64,000 bases of DNA. It comes from Kitasatospora mediocidica KCTC 9733. GTDB taxonomy: Bacteria > Actinomycetota > Actinomycetes > Streptomycetales > Streptomycetaceae. Position numbers and translations under genes: made by a program. The notes beneath the pieces are model-generated. The model did not search any database and was not told the origin of the DNA. It worked only from the letters and a program-made list of their open reading frames with translations. Within the stretch, counting starts at the first letter, position 1; the number at the start of each line of letters is the position of its first letter. Positions 40,152-47,744 of the stretch are shown here, in pieces. The stretch covers positions 744,001 through 808,000 of the forward strand of contig NZ_JQLN01000007.1 of NCBI RefSeq assembly GCF_000744225.1. The letters run 5' to 3'.

Positions 40152-41816
40152 ATGGGTAGTCTGCACTGGAAAGACCACTGGAACACCCGTCGGGACCCGT
40201 TCACAACGGAGTGCCGGGACGGCCGTGAGAACCTGCTGACCGACCTCAAGGACCCGAAGGCGACGCAGCAACGGGTGTTAGCGGACATCATCGACATCTG
40301 CGCCGACTCGCTCCACTGGAAGGAGCGGGGGTACGACCGGGTCGCCACCGATCCGGAGAGCTTCCGCTCGGTCCTGCCCGTCATGCGGTACAGCGACTTC
40401 AGCGACGAGATCGACCGGGAGGCCCGCACCAAGGGCGGGGTCCTCTCCTGCAGCCCGGTCCTGCGCTGGCTCAAGACGAGCGGCACGACCGGCACCCCCA
40501 AGCGCGTCCCCTACACCCTGCACTGGCTCCTGACGTACCGGATCCCCGCGATGCAGGCGATGTGGGGCACCTACCTCGAGTACCACCCGGAGATCCTGGC
40601 GGGCCCGTACGCGACGCTGGACACCCAGACCGTGCGCGAGGTCGTCGACGACTACCTGCACGGCGTCCGGTACCAGGCGGTCAGCAACCGCTACCCGCAG
40701 ATCAACAGCCGCGACTGGAACCCGCCGTGGGCCGAGTCCCCGTGGTTCGGCATCGAGGCGCCGTCCAGCCACTCCGGCCGGATGTACCACCGGATTCGCC
40801 ATCTCGTGGGCCAGGAGCTGCAGTTCATCTCCGCGATCAACCCGAGCACCATCCTCGCGCTGCGCGACCTGGTCGCCGAGCACGGCCCGGCCCTGGTCCG
40901 CGACCTGCGCGCGGGCACGCTGGAGGGCCGTCCGTTCGGCGAGCCTGACCACGAGACGGCGCAGCACCTCGAAAAGGTCCTGGCGATGGGCGCCTTCACG
41001 CTGACGGACGTCTGGCCCTCGCTCAAGCTCTACAGCTGCTGGCTCTCCGCCTCGGCCGGCCTCTACCAGTCCAAGCTGGACGCCGTCCTGCCGGGCGTGC
41101 GCCGGATGCCGTTCATGAGCTGCGGCACCGAGGGCGTCACCACCATCCCGGTCGACGACTCGGCGGACAGCCAGCCGCTCGCGATCAACCAGGCGTTCTT
41201 CGAGTTCGTCCCGGCCGACGTCCCGGTGGACGAGCTGATCGCCTCGGGGGGCCGGATCGACACGCTGCTCTTCGACGAGCTGGAGGCCGGCCGGGACTAC
41301 AGCCTGATCATGACCCAGGGCAACGGCCTCTACCGGCTGTGGAGCGGGGACATCTACCGGGTCGACCGCATCGTGGACGGCGTCCCGTGGATCCACTTCG
41401 TCAACCGCTTCGGGATCTTCCACTCCTTCACCGGCGAGAAGATCACCGAGGCGCAGTTCTCCCAGGCCATCGAGAACACCCGCGAGGCCCACGGACTGGG
41501 CAACGGCCTGTACCTGGCCGGGCCGCAGTGGGCCGAGGTGCCGTACTACGTGGTCGTGAGCGAGACCGACGACCCCCGGCCCGAACTGGACAGCGCACTC
41601 TCCGACGCGGTCGACCGGGAGCTGCAGGAGATCAACATCGAGTACGCGTCCAAGCGCGACAGCGGCCGGCTGCGACCGCTCAGAGTCTTCACCGTGCCCA
41701 CCGACGCGATCGCGGCCTACACCGAGTCCCGGCGCCACGCGACGAACGCCACCCAGTACAAGTACAAGCCGTTCCAACAGGATGCCGACTTCGTCACCGA
41801 CCTCGTCAGCCACTGA
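40152..41816 (+). CDS. GH3-type acyl-acid-amido synthetase
   Basis: 554 aa. ATP-binding P-loop SGTTGTPK at residues 110-117 (WLKTSGTTGTPKRVPYT), MSCGTEGVTTIPVD, and the late GLYRLWSGDIYRVDRIVDGV then HFVNRFGIFHSFTGEKI correspond to the three ANL-like motifs of the GH3 family, best known from plant auxin- and jasmonate-amino acid conjugation. It adenylates a carboxylic acid and transfers it to an amine. Uncommon in bacterial clusters. Codon 43 is TTA (40278-40280), implying bldA control. Confidence 0.8.
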   Translation: MGSLHWKDHWNTRRDPFTTECRDGRENLLTDLKDPKATQQRVLADIIDICADSLHWKERGYDRVATDPESFRSVLPVMRYSDFSDEIDREARTKGGVLSCSPVLRWLKTSGTTGTPKRVPYTLHWLLTYRIPAMQAMWGTYLEYHPEILAGPYATLDTQTVREVVDDYLHGVRYQAVSNRYPQINSRDWNPPWAESPWFGIEAPSSHSGRMYHRIRHLVGQELQFISAINPSTILALRDLVAEHGPALVRDLRAGTLEGRPFGEPDHETAQHLEKVLAMGAFTLTDVWPSLKLYSCWLSASAGLYQSKLDAVLPGVRRMPFMSCGTEGVTTIPVDDSADSQPLAINQAFFEFVPADVPVDELIASGGRIDTLLFDELEAGRDYSLIMTQGNGLYRLWSGDIYRVDRIVDGVPWIHFVNRFGIFHSFTGEKITEAQFSQAIENTREAHGLGNGLYLAGPQWAEVPYYVVVSETDDPRPELDSALSDAVDRELQEINIEYASKRDSGRLRPLRVFTVPTDAIAAYTESRRHATNATQYKYKPFQQDADFVTDLVSH

Positions 41817-41826
41817 GGAGCCCGAA

Positions 41827-42705
41827 ATGATCGACACCAAGAGGCCGCCGGAGGACGTCCGGCGGGAAATCGTCATGCTCCCCCACGACGGGGAGGAGCT
41901 GGCGCTGCACATCTGGCGCCCGCAGGAGATCAAGGGCGCGATCTTCTACTTCCACGGGCTGCAGAGCCACGCCGGCTGGTTATGGGAGGTGGGACCGCAG
42001 TTCGCCGACAACGGCATCGCCCTCTTCGTCCTGGACCGGCGCGGCAGCGGCATCAGCACGGGCGCGCGCAGCGAGATACCGGGCGTCGAGACGGTGATCG
42101 CCGACTACGTCACCGCGATCGAGCACACCCGCCGGACGATCGGCGACGGCGTCCCGCTCTCGCTGTTCGGCCACTGCCTGGGGGGCTCGTTCCTGGCCGC
42201 CCTGCTGCACCACCCGGACTTCACCACCCGCTACGACTCGGCCGTCTTCTGCTCCACCTGGCTGGGCCGACTGCACGCCCTGCTCGGTGAGGAGGAGCGC
42301 GCGGCGCTCGCCGCCGAGCAGAGCGAGGAGCTCTGGGACGCCGGCCTGAAGGCGACCGACTTCACCGACAACCCCGGTTACCAGCACTTCATCGACACCG
42401 ACGTGCTGGCCGTCCGTGAGCTCACCCGCCGCTCCCGGGCCACCCTGCTCGGCCTGGAGCGGCTCTACCTGGAGCCGCAGCGCGAACTCCCGGTGGTCCC
42501 CTACGTCTTCGCGTCCGGGCTGACCGACCCGATCGTCAACCTCGACGCGACCCACCGGGTCTTCACCGAGATGGTGTCCGGGCGCGGCACGATCATCAAG
42601 TTCCCCACCGCCGAGCACTACCTCTTCTACACCGAGGCCCGCCGCAGCGTGGTCGACTGGGCCTCGGCCTTCGCGATCCTGCAGGATCCGGACCGTCATG
42701 TCTGA
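41827..42705 (+). CDS. Alpha/beta hydrolase (monoacylglycerol-lipase-like)
   Basis: 292 aa. IFYFHGLQSHAGWLWEVGPQ (oxyanion loop HG), LFVLDRRGSGIST, nucleophile elbow LFGHCLGGSF in which the central residue is Cys rather than Ser (GxCxG), Asp in FASGLTDPIVNLD and His in FPTAEHYLFY. A Cys nucleophile occurs in dienelactone-hydrolase-type and some acyltransferase members, so this may be an acyl-transferring or unusual hydrolase. Codon 52 (41980-41982) is TTA. Its end overlaps the next gene by eight bases. Confidence 0.75.
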   Translation: MIDTKRPPEDVRREIVMLPHDGEELALHIWRPQEIKGAIFYFHGLQSHAGWLWEVGPQFADNGIALFVLDRRGSGISTGARSEIPGVETVIADYVTAIEHTRRTIGDGVPLSLFGHCLGGSFLAALLHHPDFTTRYDSAVFCSTWLGRLHALLGEEERAALAAEQSEELWDAGLKATDFTDNPGYQHFIDTDVLAVRELTRRSRATLLGLERLYLEPQRELPVVPYVFASGLTDPIVNLDATHRVFTEMVSGRGTIIKFPTAEHYLFYTEARRSVVDWASAFAILQDPDRHV

Positions 42706-43870
42706 GGCCCGGCTCTACCGGGTGGCCCTGCCGATGCGGATCGGGTTCGACCACCCGGCCGCCAAGCGCAGCACCAGCGACAGCCTCGTGCTGCGCCTGG
42801 AGCTCGACGGGCTGACCGGCCTCGGTGAGTGCGCGCCCCGCGCGTATGTCACCGGGGAGACCACCGACAGCGTGACCGAGGCGCTGCGCCGGGTCCCGAT
42901 GGACGGCCTCTTCGCGCGGCTGCGCGCGCTGTCCGCGCGGGACCTGCTCGACCGGCTGCACGAGGACGGCTTCGCGCGGACCTTCGGGATCGACGGCGGC
43001 AACAACCTGCTCTGTCTGCTGGAGTCCGCCGTACTCGACCTGGTCGGGCACCAGCTGGGCCTGAGCGCACGGCAGTTGATCCCCGGCGCGGCCCAGGAGC
43101 AGGCCGGGGGGACCGCGCCGCTGGCGGTCTCCCAGGTCCTGGACCTGAGCATCGACGTCGAGGAGTTCCTCGCCACCCGCGGCCCGTTCCACTTCGTGAA
43201 GATCAAGGCGTCCGACGACGTCGAACGGGACGCGCGCACCGTGACGGCGCTGCGCGAACGGCTCGGCGCCGGCGTCCCGATCATGGTCGACGCCAATATG
43301 AGCTGGTCCGCCGAGACGGCCGTGCGCACCGTGCGCCGCCTCCAGGACTGCGGCATGGACCACGTCGAGGAGCCGTTGGCCAAGCGGTCCTGGGAGGGCC
43401 TGCGCACGCTGCGCCGGGAGACCGGCGTCAGCGTGCTGCTCGACGAGTCGGTGTGCGGGATCGACGACCTGCGCACCGCGATCGCCGCCGAGGCCTGCGA
43501 CGCCGTCAACGTCCGGGTCGCCAAGAACGGCGGGCTGCTGCGCTCGGCCGAGCTCGTCGAGCACGCCCGGGCGAGCGGGCTCGGCTTCCAAGTCGGCGTC
43601 CAGGTCGCCGAGACGGGCCCGCTGATCAACGCCGGACGGGCGCTGGCCTTCGCCCACCCGGGTGCGCTCACCGTCGAGGCGGGCCAGTCCGACCGCTTCT
43701 TCCCGCAGATGATCGTCACGCCCGCGCCGGCCGTCGACCGTCGGGCCAACACCATCGCACCGGCCGAGGGGACGGGCTTCGCGATGGCGCTGCACGCCAG
43801 TGCCGAGCGCTGGGCCGTGCTCGCGTGTTCGCAGGAGCGAGCCGACTGGCACGCCGTCCCCGCCGTCTGA
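42698..43870 (+). CDS. Enolase-superfamily enzyme (muconate cycloisomerase/dipeptide epimerase-like)
   Basis: 390 aa with all residues of the MLE subgroup: Lys168-x-Lys170 (FHFVKIKAS), metal ligands Asp198 (MVDAN), Glu224 (HVEEPL) and Asp249 (LLDES), and the opposite base Lys276 (VAKNGG). The two-base arrangement fits racemases/epimerases (Ala-Glu epimerase, N-acylamino-acid racemase) and o-succinylbenzoate synthases. Beside dipeptide-forming ligases an epimerase acting on a dipeptide or N-acyl amino acid is the best guess. Translationally coupled to the hydrolase gene. Confidence 0.8.
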   Translation: MSEARLYRVALPMRIGFDHPAAKRSTSDSLVLRLELDGLTGLGECAPRAYVTGETTDSVTEALRRVPMDGLFARLRALSARDLLDRLHEDGFARTFGIDGGNNLLCLLESAVLDLVGHQLGLSARQLIPGAAQEQAGGTAPLAVSQVLDLSIDVEEFLATRGPFHFVKIKASDDVERDARTVTALRERLGAGVPIMVDANMSWSAETAVRTVRRLQDCGMDHVEEPLAKRSWEGLRTLRRETGVSVLLDESVCGIDDLRTAIAAEACDAVNVRVAKNGGLLRSAELVEHARASGLGFQVGVQVAETGPLINAGRALAFAHPGALTVEAGQSDRFFPQMIVTPAPAVDRRANTIAPAEGTGFAMALHASAERWAVLACSQERADWHAVPAV

Positions 43871-43887
43871 CCGAGCCACCACCAACC

Positions 43888-43913
43888 GCGCCAGGTCCCA
43901 GGGGACCTGGCGC
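43888..43913 (+). terminator. Hairpin before the FAH-family gene
   Basis: Twelve-base arms 43888-43899 and 43902-43913 are complementary; with the innermost pairs open it is a 10-bp stem and six-base loop. It lies between the enolase-type and FAH-type genes, 20 bases before the latter's start, and could be a weak terminator or an mRNA-processing site. Confidence 0.55.
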
Positions 43914-43932
43914 CACCCATGAGGAAACCACC

Positions 43933-44814
43933 ATGACGGTACTCTTCGAGTGCAGCTACCAGAACGAGCGGTACTTCGGCTTCGGACTGCCCGAGGACGG
44001 CGCGCCACTGCGGCTGTACCCCCTGCTGGACGCGGACCTGCGGGCCGCGGTCGTCGCGGCGGCCGGCGACGGCGCCGCGCTGGAGGCCGCGCTCACCCGC
44101 GGCCGGCAGCAGACGGTGGTGCCCGCGGCCGAGCGGGACGCCGTCGCCCTCCGCCCGCCGCTGCTGCCCGAGTCCCTCGGGGACGCGATGGTCAGCGGAT
44201 TCATGCAGACCCACAACGTCAAGGTCGACGAGAACACCCAGGCCCAGCCGAACTGGTTCCTCAAGGGACTCGGCGACGTGCTGAAGCTCTCCGGCGAGGA
44301 GCTGACCGTCCCGGCCGGCGCGATCGCCGTCTGCGAGGAGGCCGAGGTGGTGCTCGTCTACGTCACCGACGAGCACGGCACCGCGCACTACGCCGGCCAC
44401 AGCTTCGGCAACGACGTCACCGACATCGGGCGGTTCAGGAACCACAACGGCCACCTGTCCTACGCCAAGCTCTGCGACGCCGGGGTGGCGCCGTGGCTCT
44501 TCGTCGGCCCGCCGCCCCGGTCGGTGACCGGCCAGGTCGCCATCGAGCGCGACGGCGCCCGGGCCTGGGAGGGCAAGTTCACCACCGGCGCCGATGCGAT
44601 GCACTACGACGTGGACGCCATCATGGCCGAACTGCTCTCCCACCGGCCGCTGTTGTACCCCGGCCGGGTGCACTACGTCTACATCGGGGCGGACCGCAGC
44701 AGCTTCCACGACGGCTACCGGATCGAGAGCGGGGACCGGGTGGAGATCACCTTCGCCTCGCACGGCGTCACCCTGTCGCATACGGTGCGCTGGCAGGGCG
44801 GCACCGCCAAGTAG
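43933..44814 (+). CDS. FAH-family hydrolase/hydratase (GguC-like)
   Basis: 293 aa. The C-terminal FAH fold shows PNWFLKGLGDVL, the metal ligands in CEEAEVVLVYV (Glu) and FGNDVTDIGRF (Asp), LSYAKLCDAGVAPWLF and YIESGDRVEI-like end (YRIESGDRVEITF). The family hydrolyses or hydrates beta-diketo and 2-keto acids, or decarboxylates oxaloacetate-like compounds. In the cluster it could form a keto-acid precursor for the aminotransferase. The exact reaction is not predictable. Confidence 0.75.
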   Translation: MTVLFECSYQNERYFGFGLPEDGAPLRLYPLLDADLRAAVVAAAGDGAALEAALTRGRQQTVVPAAERDAVALRPPLLPESLGDAMVSGFMQTHNVKVDENTQAQPNWFLKGLGDVLKLSGEELTVPAGAIAVCEEAEVVLVYVTDEHGTAHYAGHSFGNDVTDIGRFRNHNGHLSYAKLCDAGVAPWLFVGPPPRSVTGQVAIERDGARAWEGKFTTGADAMHYDVDAIMAELLSHRPLLYPGRVHYVYIGADRSSFHDGYRIESGDRVEITFASHGVTLSHTVRWQGGTAK

Positions 44815-44856
44815 CCGGCCCGGCGCCGCACCCCCACCGATCCGAGAGGACTTCCG

Positions 44857-45654
44857 TTGCGTGTCGCACTGAACCAGATGTCAGCCGGTCCCGATCCGCA
44901 TCACAACCTGAAGGCCATCGAGGCCGGGGTCGCCGACGCCGTGCGGGGCGGGGCGGAGGTGGTGGTCTTCCCGGAGGCCGCCATGGCCTGTTTCGGCACC
45001 CCGCTGGGCGCGGTGGCCGAGCCGCTCGACGGGCCCTGGGCCGAGGCCGTGCGCGGCATCGCGGCCCGGGCCGGTGTCACGGTCGTGGCCGGCATGTTCA
45101 CCCCGGCCCCGGACGGCCGGGTCGCCAACACCCTGCTCGTCACCGGGGGCGGCGTCGACACGCACTACGACAAGGTGCACCTGTACAACGCCTTCGACTA
45201 CCGGGAGTCGGACTCCGTGCTCCCGGGCCGCGAGCTGGTGACCTTCACCCGTGGCGGTCTCACCTTCGGCGTGGCGACCTGCTACGACGTCCGGTTCCCG
45301 CACCTCTTCCAGGAGTTGGCGGCCCGGGGCGCGCACGCGATCCTGCTGCCGGCCTCCTGGGGCGAGGGCCCGGGGAAGGCCGAGCAGTGGGACGTCCTGG
45401 TACGGGCCCGCGCGCTGGACAGCACCTCCTGGGTGCTGGCCTGCGACCAGGCGCTGCCCGAGGACGCCGGGCAGCGCCCGCCGAGCGCCGTCCCGCGCGG
45501 CATCGGACGCACCGTGGTGGTCACCCCGCTGGGCGAGGTGGTGCAGCAACTCGGCCTTGAGCCGGGTCAGTTGCTCGTCGACGTGGACACCGAGACGGTC
45601 GCCGCGGTGCGCCGCAAGCTCCCGGTCCTGGAGAACCGGGTCGACCTGGTCTAG
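44857..45654 (+). CDS. Nitrilase-superfamily carbon-nitrogen hydrolase (amidase)
   Basis: 265 aa from TTG with GAGAGGA upstream. Catalytic triad: Glu40 (VVFPEAAMACFG), Lys106 (HYDKVHLYNAF) and Cys142 (VATCYDVRFPHLF). Short length and motif set fit omega-amidase/N-carbamoyl amidohydrolase-like branches rather than true nitrilases. Last gene of the operon; could deprotect an acyl-amide intermediate or act in reverse on an amide. Its stop codon overlaps that of the convergent DNA ligase gene by four bases. Confidence 0.8.
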   Translation: MRVALNQMSAGPDPHHNLKAIEAGVADAVRGGAEVVVFPEAAMACFGTPLGAVAEPLDGPWAEAVRGIAARAGVTVVAGMFTPAPDGRVANTLLVTGGGVDTHYDKVHLYNAFDYRESDSVLPGRELVTFTRGGLTFGVATCYDVRFPHLFQELAARGAHAILLPASWGEGPGKAEQWDVLVRARALDSTSWVLACDQALPEDAGQRPPSAVPRGIGRTVVVTPLGEVVQQLGLEPGQLLVDVDTETVAAVRRKLPVLENRVDLV

Positions 45655-47678
45655 TCCAGGAACGCGCCGACCAGCTCGGCGAACTCCTCGGGCGTCAGCA
45701 CCGGGACCCCCAACTGCTCGGCCCTGGCCCGCTTCGAGCCGGCCTTCTCCCCCGCCACCAGGAACGCCGTCCGCGCGGAGACCGTGGAGGAGGCCGTCCC
45801 GCCGGCGCGCTCGACCAGCTCGTTCACCGCCGTGCGGGAGAGCCGGTCGAGCGCGCCCGTCATGGTGCCGGTGACCACCACGGCCTTGCCCGCCAACGGG
45901 CGCACGTCCCCCTCGACCGCCCCCTCGACGAGCGCGGCCGACTCCTCGCCGGCCACCGCGCCGGTCACCCCGGCGGCTGCCAACTTGTCCAGCACCTCGG
46001 AGAGTTCGGCGAGCTCCTGGACCACCAGCGCGGCCTTCTCGGCGCCGATCCCGGGCACCTGCGCGAACTGCTCGGCGTCCGCCGCCCGGACGGCCGCCAT
46101 GCTGGCGAAGTGCCGCGCGATCCGCCGCGACATCGAGCGGCCCGTCCCGCGCACCCCCAGCGCGCAGAACACCTTGCCGAGCGGCTGCCGGCGCGCCTGC
46201 TCGATGGCCACCAGCAGGTTGTCCGCGCTGACCTCGCCCATCCGGTCCAGGCCCAGCAGCTGTTCGCGGGTGAGCGTGAAGAGGTCGGCGAAGTCCGCCA
46301 CCAGCCCGGCTTCGACGAGCTGGACCGCCCTGGTGCCGCCGAGCCCGGCGATGTCCAACTGATCACGCCCGACGGCGTACCGCACCGAGGCAACCGCCTG
46401 GCAGGCGCGGCCGCGCACGCAGCGCCAGCGCTGCTGGGTGGTGTCGACGGCGTCCCCGCAGCACGGGCAGACGGCCGGGAACTCGATCGGCCGCTCGTCG
46501 CCGGTCCGCAGGTGGACGAGCGGCGCCTCGACCCGCGGGATCACGTCGCCGGCGCGGTAGAGCGACACCTGGTCGCCCAGCATCAGGCCGCGCCGGGCGA
46601 TGTCGGCGGGGTTGTGCAGGGTCGCGTAGCGGATCGTCGCGCCGTCCACCAGTACGGGTTCCAGCACCGCGCGCGGCGCGATCACCCCGGTCCGCCCGAC
46701 GTTCCACTCGACCGCGAGCAGCCGGGTGATCCGGTGCGCGGCGGGCAGCTTGTACGCGACCGCCCAGCGCGGCGCGCGGGAGCCGCTCCCGGCCGCCTCC
46801 TGGTCCCCCGCGTCGTCCGCCTTGATGACGATCCCGTCGATGCCGTACGGCAGTTCGGGGCGGGCGGCGGCGATCTCGGCGATCCGCAGCTGCACCTCCT
46901 CGATGCTCGCGCAGTGCCGCACGGCGGCGGTCGCGGCGCCCAGGGCGGCGATCTCGGCGATCACCTGGTGGTGCGGGCCGGGCAGGCCGGGCGCCGCGTA
47001 GCCGAAGAAGCTGAGCTCCACCCGGTAGGGGCGGTCCTTGGCGCGCAGGGTGCCCGCCGCGCCGTTGCGCGGGTTGGCGAACGGGGTCGCGCCGTGCTCC
47101 GCGCGGATGGTGTTGGCGCGCTCGAACTGCTCGTCGGTCAGCAGGACTTCACCGCGCAGCTCGATGTCGACCGGCTCGCTCAGCCGGTCCGGCAGGCCGA
47201 GCACGCTGCTCGCGGCGTGCGTGATGTCCTCGCCGGCCAGGCCGTCGCCCCGGGTGACCAGCTGGACCAGCCGCCCGCCGCGGTAGCGGGCGGCCACCGC
47301 CAGACCGTCCAGCTTCGGTTCCACCGACCAGCCGCCGGCCACCGGGCGGCCGAGCCTGCGCTCCAGGGAGGCCGCCCAGAGCGCCAGTTCCTCGGGAGAG
47401 AAGACGTTGTCCAGGCTGAGCATCGGCACGCTGTGCGGCACGTCCCCGGTGACCGCGCCGCCCGCCACCCGCCCGGTGGGCGAGAGCGGCAGCACGGCCT
47501 CCGGGTGCGCCGCCTCGAAGGCCGCGATGGCCCGCACGAGCGCGTCGTACTCGTCGTCGTCCAGCGCTGTCGCACCGTCGGTGTAGTACGCCTTCGCCGC
47601 ATGCGCGGTGTCGGCGACGGCCTGGGCGTAGGCAGCAGGGGACAGCGAAAGGGTGGCTTCTGGGGTCATGTCGAACAT
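45651..47678 (-). CDS. NAD-dependent DNA ligase (LigA-type)
   Basis: 675 aa from ATG (MFDMTPEAT), with GGGGG eight bases upstream. Adenylation-domain Lys in VEPKLDGLAVAARYRG, OB-fold, a four-Cys zinc finger (CPCCGD and RCVRGRACQA), helix-hairpin-helix repeats and a C-terminal BRCT domain (KAVVVTGTMTGALDRLSRTA). Slightly divergent in places from housekeeping LigA, for example an inserted GDQEAAGSGS loop, so it may be a second copy. Whether the genome has another ligA cannot be seen here. It bounds the biosynthetic cluster on the right. Confidence 0.85.
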   Translation of the reverse strand: MFDMTPEATLSLSPAAYAQAVADTAHAAKAYYTDGATALDDDEYDALVRAIAAFEAAHPEAVLPLSPTGRVAGGAVTGDVPHSVPMLSLDNVFSPEELALWAASLERRLGRPVAGGWSVEPKLDGLAVAARYRGGRLVQLVTRGDGLAGEDITHAASSVLGLPDRLSEPVDIELRGEVLLTDEQFERANTIRAEHGATPFANPRNGAAGTLRAKDRPYRVELSFFGYAAPGLPGPHHQVIAEIAALGAATAAVRHCASIEEVQLRIAEIAAARPELPYGIDGIVIKADDAGDQEAAGSGSRAPRWAVAYKLPAAHRITRLLAVEWNVGRTGVIAPRAVLEPVLVDGATIRYATLHNPADIARRGLMLGDQVSLYRAGDVIPRVEAPLVHLRTGDERPIEFPAVCPCCGDAVDTTQQRWRCVRGRACQAVASVRYAVGRDQLDIAGLGGTRAVQLVEAGLVADFADLFTLTREQLLGLDRMGEVSADNLLVAIEQARRQPLGKVFCALGVRGTGRSMSRRIARHFASMAAVRAADAEQFAQVPGIGAEKAALVVQELAELSEVLDKLAAAGVTGAVAGEESAALVEGAVEGDVRPLAGKAVVVTGTMTGALDRLSRTAVNELVERAGGTASSTVSARTAFLVAGEKAGSKRARAEQLGVPVLTPEEFAELVGAFLD

Positions 47679-47744
47679 TCTCGCGACCCCCACTGACAGT
47701 CGACCCGCACCGACAGTCGACCCGCATCGACAGTCGGCCGGCCG

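Noticed and set aside
29559..45654. NRPS or PKS components in the cluster
   Set aside because: No condensation, ketosynthase or carrier-protein motif was found in any frame; the only adenylating enzyme is GH3-type.
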